The notes under the pieces: generated by a model
What the model was told of the DNA's origin: nothing
The model's input: the letters and a program-made list of their open reading frames with translations, nothing else
Databases searched by the model: none
Source of the DNA: Diphasiastrum complanatum
Lineage: Eukaryota; Streptophyta; Lycopodiopsida; Lycopodiales; Lycopodiaceae
DNA length: 64,000 nucleotides
Assembly: GCA_029204225.1 (NCBI GenBank)
Contig: CM055096.1
Location: 29,504,995 to 29,568,994 of the forward strand
Direction: 5' to 3'
Program-made: the position numbers and the translations under genes
Shown: one piece after another, positions 56,710-64,000 of the stretch
How positions within the stretch are numbered: the first letter of the stretch is position 1
How the letters are laid out: every line of letters starts with the position of its first letter

Positions 56710-58563
56710 GGCCTAACATATATTCCCCGATGGAAGGAAATGAGTTCCACCGAGTTCATTCCCAGCTTTCTTCTGTCGCTTCCTTTTCTTGACGTCTTTA
56801 TGTCCATGATCATCTTTTATATCTTCTCGAGTGAGAGATTTATTAATCCTTTCTTTAATAGGTGATGATTGTTTATATTTCCTCGTCTTCTTTTTGGATT
56901 CCAAAACAGGCCGTATTTGACTTTGCCTATTCTTTTTGGCTTCACTTAAGGTAGATACCTTATTAACTTGAATATCCAAGTCACCAAGCATAATCTTCTA
57001 CACATAACTCGATTCTCTATACCACTTCCTCTTTATTCTGCCCTTCCTTATTGGTATCAGGCTTGACGTACTTCACCATCATTTTTTTTGATTGGTGGTT
57101 TAGGACATTCAGAAGCAATATGGCCTTCTCCTTAACAATTTTCACATAATGGTACATAACCAATTTGTCTTTTGGGTTCAGGACATTCTGTTGAATAATG
57201 CCCTGGTGCTCCACAATTGTAACACATAACATTATTTCTACCCCTAAAATTAGTAGGCTTTGGTTGAGATGGCACAAATTGGGACAATACAAATTTCTGG
57301 ATTGGAACAAACTTCCTTTGTTGGTTTCTAGAATCAAAATTTGTTCGTTGCTGATTAGTGTTCTTTGTGTTTTGAACTTGAATTTCATACACAGGCTCAT
57401 TTGTTTCAACCTCCATAAGATATACCAATTCATTATTTGAATTTTCTTCTTCAGCTTTCTCGATATAAGCAACATGTGCTCTGTTCATGCACTCTGTATA
57501 ATGATGTCCTTCTTATTTGCATTTGGTACACCATACGTTTGACCTACCAATTATGGTAGCAGATCTTCTCTTATTCTTATGCTGAAGGAGCTGAACTTTG
57601 AGTTCATTGAATTTCTTACTTAAATCCGATACTTCCCTCTTCCAAAAGCTCTTCTACTTTTGTTCAGACTTTTCAAATTTTCTTTCTTTTTCCGATCCTT
57701 AGAATGTCTATTGTGTTGTTTTTTTGATCTTTCGCTTCACTTGAACTCGAGTCCAAGTAAGAACTACTACTCGAGTCATCCAAAGGTGATGAAATATGCT
57801 TTTTCTTTTTAGAGGAAGAAAGTTTAATAGATCTATATTCAAGAGGTTTCATAATTCTTAGCTGTTGATATAACATGTTCCAGTGTATCAATTGGTCCTT
57901 GCCTACAATATCGATCTATTCTTTTAGGTAGCCCTCCCAAGAACCATTCAATCTGCATAGCGACAGGATAATATCTGTCAATTGACCAGTAAAATACTTA
58001 ACCCTTCTCGAATATTTCCATAAGAACTCTTTTTCTTTCTTTCTTATTGAATTTAATTGAGAAAGAATCCGAGTGGAATAACCTATTTCTCGAAATTGCT
58101 TCAAGAATTGGTTTTTTCAGTCCGTCCAAGTGGAAACCAAGGCGGGTTCAATATGACTGAACCATGTTCTCACCTCCTTCCTTAATCAGCCAGGAAAAAT
58201 ATCCGCATCTAGGCTTTCCTTATTATTGACCGCTATTGACTCGAATTGGGACACATAGCTATCAGCATTCTCAAAGGCTTTTTCCTTAAAATAATCATAT
58301 CGAATCTTTGAGGAAGTTGATGTTGGAGCCGACATATCATCCGGATCAATGTCACCTTGGTCTGTATGGGGTGGGCTAGATGATTTCTTCTTTTCAAATT
58401 TGGGTTCTAATGTTGGAGATCTTTGTTATCGAGTTTTCTTCTTCGATCAGTTTGGGTATCTAAATTCCAATTTAATTCTATTTCTCTTTCTCTATGTCTA
58501 TGTCTTTTCTCTTGCTCTTTCCTATCTTTCTCGTCGATCTTTCCGCTCTTGATTTTTGGACAT
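56710..58563 (-). pseudogene. Gypsy-2 gag region
   Basis: Minus strand from ATG 58563 (Met-Ser-Lys-Asn-Gln), a charged N-terminal region, then RYDYFKEKAFENADSYVSQF and LRKEVRTWFSHIEPALVSTW, followed by FLKQFREIGYSTRILSQLNS: the Retrotrans_gag domain. A Ser/Lys-rich linker follows, then two zinc knuckles: CYNCGAPGHYSTEC (about 57210) and C-ENC-stop-GEGHIASEC, where the stop falls inside the second knuckle. The remainder decays into several frames to about 56710, where similarity ends, so pol is missing. Strand and sequence differ from Gypsy-1. Confidence 0.8.
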
Positions 58564-58878
58564 AAAAATACAAAAGAGTCGCTGTTAAATATCAAATCAT
58601 AATATCGGAGTTCGTAGGGCCAAAATTTTCTGATCCAAGATCGCACTTATTCGATCCTTAGCTCACACGGTTGCATACGTCACTTGTTCCATACACACGA
58701 GTAATATCTTTACTTCATGATTATTGACGTACCACGAGGTCTTATAAAAAAGACTAATTGCATGAATTCAAATCTTCAAGATTTATCTAGAATCAATAGC
58801 TCTTCTTTTATAAATCCAGCAAATAATCCATAAGATATTACAATTCGACATTTTGCTCACTCTTTTCAATCTGTCAAA

Positions 58879-59109
58879 ATGGCTGAACGCGTTATGGGCA
58901 GAGGTGGTCGACTCATTCAAAGACAAGTAATTATGTTACTTGACGTCGACGAAGACTTCAACATTACGTTTGAAGATTATGCTCCTGTGAATTATTTTAC
59001 GAATGTTGAAGAGGTTTCCTCTAGAGAGCCTGAGCCGCCTACGCCATTAGAAGCTGTTAATCCGTTGCTTCAAGAACTTCCAACATTCAACTATAGACAA
59101 TTTCGTTGA
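58879..59109 (+). CDS. Intact 76-codon ORF antisense to the Gypsy-2 leader
   Basis: Plus-strand ATG-to-TGA frame between the Gypsy-2 primer site and gag, opposite to the element's own direction. The product starts MAERVMGRGGRLIQRQVIML, then DVDEDFNITFEDYAPVNYFT, then an acidic Pro-rich middle (SREPEPPTPLEAV) and ends FNYRQFR. No domain, signal peptide or membrane segment is recognised. It has no lesion although the neighbouring gag has many. Antisense ORFs are reported from some Tat-lineage Gypsy elements. It could be such an ORF, a captured host fragment, or chance. Confidence 0.4.
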   Translation: MAERVMGRGGRLIQRQVIMLLDVDEDFNITFEDYAPVNYFTNVEEVSSREPEPPTPLEAVNPLLQELPTFNYRQFR

Positions 59110-59365
59110 TAATCTGTGCAAGTTTAAATGTATATAGTTTAATCGTGTCACTGTATTCCAAAATCCCTTTGATGTAGCAATTTTGTATACAAATATATAC
59201 AGAAAAGTTTTGTTATTACTGCATCTTTGGATTCTGATTTTGTTGCAACATTGTTCTTTTATGGCCATGCATACTTTGCGATTGCTATCACAATAATTCG
59301 ATAACAATATTCATGTCGCCTGGTCTATCAAAATTCACCTTCTACTTTTAAAAGATTCCCAAGAA

Positions 59366-59563
59366 TCATAATTTCTTGTTCAACCAAAGGAATGAATCTT
59401 CTAAAGTAGCCAACTTGTCCAAGAAATAATCTAAGTGAATCTCTGTCTTGTATGCTTCTAAGAAAATTTCTTTGAGACATTTTGAATGATGTTCCTTGAA
59501 CCACTGCATATGATCTTCATCATCAGTAAAACCACTTTCAATCCCTGACAACGGCGCCAAAAT
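59366..59563 (-). CDS. Short ORF starting at the Gypsy-2 primer site
   Basis: Minus-strand frame that opens at the primer-binding site (LAPLSGIESGFTDDEDHMQW) and runs through FKEHHSKCLKEIFLEAYKTE, LDYFLDKLATLEDSFLWLNK to a stop at 59366. The first ATG is codon 18 or so. It is an acidic/hydrophobic 40-60-residue peptide with no known domain. Its conservation across the primer site suggests it may be a leader ORF of the element, but it may be chance. Confidence 0.3.
   Translation of the reverse strand: MLAPLSGIESGFTDDEDHMQWFKEHHSKCLKEIFLEAYKTEIHLDYFLDKLATLEDSFLWLNKKL
59542..59559 (-). promoter_or_regulatory. Gypsy-2 primer-binding site
   Basis: Minus strand TGGCGCCGTTGTCAGGGA, the standard site of Athila/Tat-type Gypsy elements. 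The 5' LTR should therefore end a few bases to the right (GTTACGACA near 59570 is a possible end). The outer LTR boundary was not found. Confidence 0.88.
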
Positions 59564-59574
59564 TCAGATCTTGT

Positions 59575-60520
59575 CGTAACTCACTGAACTCAATTTTCTA
59601 TATATTGTGCAGTATAAAGGATATCGTTTTGAGTTACATTTTTTCAGATAAAAAAAGGAAGAGGATGACAACTCTCCTTGTGTTAACTAGTTTAGTTGGC
59701 ATCTTTTCATCAATCCCAACACTTTGCAATTATCTATTTTTTTGAGGTGGCTCCTACAAAGGGCTTCAAGGTCATGATGTAGACTTTTAGGTTGTTATTT
59801 GGAAATTTGACTTATTGATGGAACATTTGTTGTTGGATTCAATTAGAATAGAATTAGGCTCATTGTATCACTCTAATTTGGGCCAGTCATGAGACTAGGA
59901 CCGGTTGTATGTATGACAAGGTAGTTGCCGGGACGCGCGTCCCATCAGCAACAATCTTGGTCATGCATGGGTTGCCATAAAAAATCCTATATGTACATTG
60001 TTTTTGGTTTCTTTGAAATATAGTGCTTCTTGAGTTGATTTCTCTATATGTCGATCTTTGAATCTATGAGTCTTGAATTTTAACTGATTCTAGAGATTTT
60101 ATGGCCCTTTTTTTATATTAATTATTAAATTTGGTGAGGAGATAAGGACTAACATGACATCAATAAGCTAAATTTTAGTAGAAGATTTTGAGATGATAGA
60201 GTTGTTCATGATGTAGATTTTCTTTGTTTTCTATACGGTTTGGAATTTTAGAAAAAAATTTAGAATGATAGGGTTGTGGTATGAGAGAGTAGTAAAGTTG
60301 TGCGATTATTTCACTCAAAAATCATGAATTCCTAACTCGAGTACGGGGAGCCCAAAAAGCTTAAGTTTCAAGTTAAAAAATTATAAAAGTTCAAAGATTA
60401 ATGACTTAAGCCTAAAAACTTTAAATTTGAGTTTGGAGTCTTGAGCTTTAAGTTACAAAAATTTATAAAAAAATAATTAAATCTAAATTTATAACCTAAT
60501 AAACTTGCACACACAATATA
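59575..60520. other. Possible Gypsy-2 5' LTR and flank
   Basis: No coding similarity. By position the right side of the primer site should be the 5' LTR (minus). A minus-strand TATAAAAAAAGGGCC near 60110 could be its TATA box. Boundaries are not visible. Confidence 0.4.
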
Positions 60521-60575
60521 CACAACAACAACAACAACAACAACAACGACGACGACGACGACGACGACGACGACG
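60521..60575. repeat. (CAA)n(CGA)n microsatellite
   Basis: About 9 CAA units followed by about 10 CGA units, a clean switch of one base per unit. Confidence 0.97.
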
Positions 60576-62265
60576 TGTGAGAGGCAGTTGTTGAAAAGCA
60601 TGAGTTCTTCCTTCTTGATGAATATGTTTTGTTCAAAGGGAGGGGTAGTGGGTGGCTTGCTATGGAAATAGGCACTTTAATTCACTTGTTTGGAATGGAC
60701 AATGACAAGAAATGTGTCTATTGGGTGGAAGTTATTCAAAGTATTTATTTTAGGCAAAAGTGTATGCTTTGTTGCAAGATTTTCATAAAGTATCAAATTA
60801 TCATTGACGCAAATTGGTGGTGTGTTGTAGACATCAACTCTAACAATTTGACAACTTATAAATTCAAGAAATCAACTTATATCTATCATGAAGGGGAAAG
60901 TCCTAGCCACCCCATTAGCCTCTACATACTTTTATCTTGACCATTGATGTGAATCTTTGTATAGATTAAACTAGGTAAAATGTGCAAGTGAACACCTAGC
61001 TAGTTTGCAAGTTTTTAGTAGTTGTAATTTGAGCCAAAGTGTGGAGTGAAGTTCCTAAACTGACATACTAACCTTTCCGCATGTGACATTGCCTACATGC
61101 AAATCGATCACCTTAGGATAAGCGGCCTATAACAAAAAAAGACTAAGTTACAAGTTGCAAATTTTCACACAAACTTCTTGTTTTATATCCAATTGCACCT
61201 AAGTTCTCTTTGCAAAATCACTTTTTGATAAGCTATGCACTACCTTGTTTTGCTTGATTAAAAAAGATATTATTTGTGGAGATGTAAGAGCTAAGGTAAG
61301 CTTTGGTGGTGTTTCCACACATAATTTGTTATTTTTGTGTTCTATATCTTTCGTAGATTTGCTACCCTCAACACATGCCACTAATTAAATTTAAAAAATC
61401 TCCTTTGAACATCAAAAACTACTTCAACATGACAAAAATCTCAAAGAGTGTTGTAAGTTTGAGGATAGAAGAAAATGAAGACCCAAGGGTTTGCCATAAG
61501 TCCTGAGAAATTTCAATGAGAAGTTGAAGGTGAGATTCTTTTTTGGCTAAACAAAAAGGAACAATATCTCTTAAAGGAAGGATTCTCAGACTTTGATTGG
61601 TAGGGAATGAGTGAGGAGATGACACACAAAGCGACCAAATTTGACAATTGGATGTCCTATTTGTGTGGAACTTGAAGGAGAAGGAGGTCTTCACCAACAA
61701 GTTCCTTAAACAAGGAGATGAACATTTTTTGTGATGGAAAATCATCATACTAATTGAATTACAAGTTGGCCATTTGTTAATCAGTTTTCCATTGAAAATA
61801 CTTGATGATTATGAATCCTTCTCATAATTCACGACATACATTGTTTTTAGTGAGTAAACAAATTTGTGAGAAATGGCGAGAAACATCAGTCAAGCATATA
61901 AATGTCAAGATTTTATAGGTTTAGACAAGCACATTTTTTCCCATGTAGACAAATATTTTTTCATAAATTATTGCAAAACTAGCAATCATATGTTAATTCC
62001 CCGCTTTTGATGAATTGAAAAATACCTTTCAAAATCCAAGGATATGTAAAGCCTATAGTGTGATGGATAAGAGCTTGGGCTTGCCCACCAAAGTTTAACA
62101 ATATAAAACAAAACTCTCTTGATGCCTTGCCGCCAACATGAGAATGTTGGGTATTTTAGTATGCACATTACTATTTACTAGTAAATGAATATGCATAAGT
62201 ATGTGTTCATTTGTAAATGATTACATTGGTTGTCAAATTCATGAATTCCATTTGAAAAAAAAAAA
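60576..62265. other. Non-coding stretch
   Basis: No recognised gene. A plus-strand frame at 60629-60940 is unrecognised. Near 62050, 'gcctatagtgtgatgg' and 'gagcttgggcttgccc' faintly resemble a SINE head but lack a B box. Confidence 0.4.
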
Positions 62266-62270
62266 TGGAA

Positions 62271-62345
62271 CGAGGTTGGCTCAGTTGGTCAGTGTGGCAT
62301 CCAAAGTTTCTATGGTCCCAAGTTAAAGCAAGATGCATGTATTAA
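62271..62345 (+). mobile_element. tRNA-like sequence, probable SINE head
   Basis: TGGCTCAGTTGG is a perfect RNA polymerase III A box (TRGCNNAGYNGG) in a tRNA-like D arm. A degenerate B-box-like GTTAAAGC follows about 45 bp later, and an A-rich run ends the match. It is too degenerate for a working tRNA gene. Confidence 0.5.
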
Positions 62346-62389
62346 AAAAAAAACCAAAAATTTCATTGTAAAATGATACCCTTTATTTA

Positions 62390-62949
62390 GGGCCATTTCA
62401 CACTACATTGCCCGACAAGTCCAAAATCCAAATGGAGCTCTCCCATTGGTCCAGGGAGAAAAAATGGGCCTTCCACCCTTTCACAATAACAAGCACTTGC
62501 CATATGTGGTAGATGATGACATGGCAGGGACCCGATGCCACTCAAAGCCATTTTTTGGGCCAGCCAATGTCCCCAATGTCCCCTGCAAGTGAACCTGCAT
62601 TTTGAAGTTTATTAAACCCTTCAATACCATATTCCTTTCAATGAAATGCATTTCAATTTTGACCTCATCAGTTTACCGGTGATTGCTTGAAAAAACAAGA
62701 ATATAGAGCACCCTTCAACCTTTTAACATGAAAGGTTTCATACATGCACTTCAAAACACAACACCTTAATAAAATAAACCAATTGTAAGCCAATCATATT
62801 GAGCACTTCATTTAACACTTACCATCCCAATGTAAAATGTAAAATAGAGGTGGTGCATTGCGTGTCAACTCACTTGTCAAGATTCAAAAAATGGGTGTCA
62901 AAAGTGAAAAGTGCAGCAAAAGGGAGTTGCATTTAGTGTGAAACCACCC
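62390..62949. mobile_element. Tourist-like (PIF/Harbinger) MITE
   Basis: Terminal inverted repeats GGGCCATTTCACACTA (62390-62405) and the complement of GGGTGGTTTCACACTA (62934-62949), 13 of 16 matching. Both ends are flanked by TTA (62387-62389 and 62950-62952), the target duplication of PIF/Harbinger elements. The 560-bp interior has no coding capacity, so it would need a transposase from elsewhere. Confidence 0.78.
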
Positions 62950-63145
62950 TTAGAAAGGAATGCATGTTCAAAACCCAATTTGTTTCCAAGGCAGGCATCA
63001 ACAGCATTTTTTTGAAGTCAGCTTCCACTTACTCTATACCCATCTTGTTTTTTCATATTACCTCTTGTGATTTCTTGGATCATCTCGTTTGATAGATTTG
63101 TGGATTTTCTGATTTCCAAGATCCATGTGATCTGATCAATTTTCT

Positions 63146-63465
63146 AAGGTTGATCTTCAGAAATCAATTTGGCGTATAACCCAACTGGTAAATATTTGAA
63201 TTTGAGAAGATACGTATATCTAGAAGCAAGGAAGACATATTTGGTAGTCGCTGAATTTTAGTTTTTTTGCGCACATCTTTTTTAGTGCATTGAGAAGTGG
63301 GTTCTGAATATGCCCAGATGGGTTAGTTGTTGATGACAAATTCTTCGGATTTTCTAGGTTGATCTTCAGAAACCAATTTGGCGGAGGTAAATATTTGAAT
63401 TTGAGAAGATACGTGCAACTGTAAGGAAGAAATATTTGCTAGTCGCTGGATATTAGTTTTATGGG
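63146..63465. repeat. Two-copy direct repeat, ~211-bp period
   Basis: 'ggttgatcttcagaaa' with 'aatttgaatttgagaagat', and 'ctagtcgctg'-type words, occur in the same order at about 63149-63255 and 63358-63455, each followed by 'gacaaattctt' phrases. A tandem duplication with moderate divergence. Confidence 0.85.
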
Positions 63466-64000
63466 TGTTGAATCTGCCCAGATCGGTGAGTTTTTTATGA
63501 CAAATTCTTGAGTGGAAAGACCAAGCGAAATCATTCCATTTCTTTGAATGAAAATTCAACGTGATTTGCAATGGCGTATTTATCCAAGTGATATTGGAGG
63601 ATTGATGCATTGAAGTGCAAGAGGAATCGGATCAGGTGAACTGCAGATGGTTTAAGCAAGCTGTTGGGGCTAGAAGAAGTATGGATTCAGAGGGAGCTAA
63701 AACTTGTTCACGGATGGTGTTGGAGGAGCAGGGCAAGCCTTTGGAAAAGCGAGTCATTTATGTGATGGGCATTTGGTTCTCTGACCATTTCTCCCTGTCT
63801 GTATCAGATGGCCTGCATTCCTGGACATGCTTGGGTTTGTTCATATCGCTTCTTATGCTTCTCATTTTTCTGTTTGTCTTTTATGTCCTTTTTGTGCAAC
63901 TGAGTGTATTAGAACTCCAGACCTTGAGTGGAGGATGGGACGTTTTCACCAATATACCACTTATTAGAGGACTAAATTGTTGCAAATCAGTCCTTTTTAA
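63466..64000. other. Non-coding right end of the window
   Basis: No recognised gene or element. Confidence 0.4.

Noticed and set aside
56560..56865. A 101-codon plus-strand frame starting MAAISKNSKF as a host gene
   Set aside because: It spans the junction between the Gypsy-1 3' side and the Gypsy-2 relic, and its second half overlaps the minus-strand Gypsy-2 sequence.

Overview
The window looks like nuclear DNA of a land plant with a large, repeat-filled genome. It is AT-rich, has many long (GA)n/(CT)n microsatellites, and carries decayed Copia, Gypsy, LINE, CACTA and hAT elements. The one clearly functional-looking gene is a six-exon enkurin gene (33446-38226, +). Enkurin is a protein of motile axonemes and is not expected in flowering plants or conifers. 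Together with plant-type transposons and an F-box/kelch relic, it suggests a plant with swimming sperm (fern, lycophyte, bryophyte, cycad or Ginkgo). That taxonomic inference comes from gene content only.

Layout. 1-12 kb: mostly non-coding, with an 18-bp minisatellite between 80-bp direct repeats, a broken F-box/kelch gene (-), and a CACTA transposase relic (-). 12-20 kb: a histone H3/CENH3-like relic, a tRNA-like SINE head, small tandem repeats, the 3' end of a Copia element with its LTR, an RT relic and a second LTR of the same family. 22-25 kb: two 5'-truncated LINEs, divergently oriented, both ending in the same motif followed by pyrimidine microsatellites. 25-29 kb: the C-terminal part of a hAT-like transposase gene, cut by a Copia element (LTR, gag, protease, part of integrase) that was itself hit by a 476-bp solo LTR with a perfect 5-bp target duplication. 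29.7-31.5 kb: broken LTRs best explained by a local inversion. 33.4-38.2 kb: the enkurin gene.

41-60 kb is a nest. A Copia RT/RNase H relic (-) and a Copia LTR precede a decayed Gypsy element (Gypsy-1, +, about 43.3-55.6 kb). Gypsy-1 is split twice: in gag by a short LTR element (43714-45604, -), and in integrase by a nearly full-length Copia element (48601-54118, -) with 252/260-bp LTRs, a tRNA-Met-type primer site and target duplication GATTA. A second Gypsy element (Gypsy-2, -) supplies a gag region at 56.7-58.6 kb and a primer-binding site at 59542-59559; an intact 76-codon antisense ORF lies between them. The last 4 kb hold a SINE-like sequence, a 560-bp Tourist-like MITE with TTA target duplications, and a short tandem duplication.

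Most coding traces are relics with stops and frameshifts. No tRNA, rRNA or organellar gene was recognised. Exon boundaries were placed by eye from splice motifs, reading phase and family similarity.
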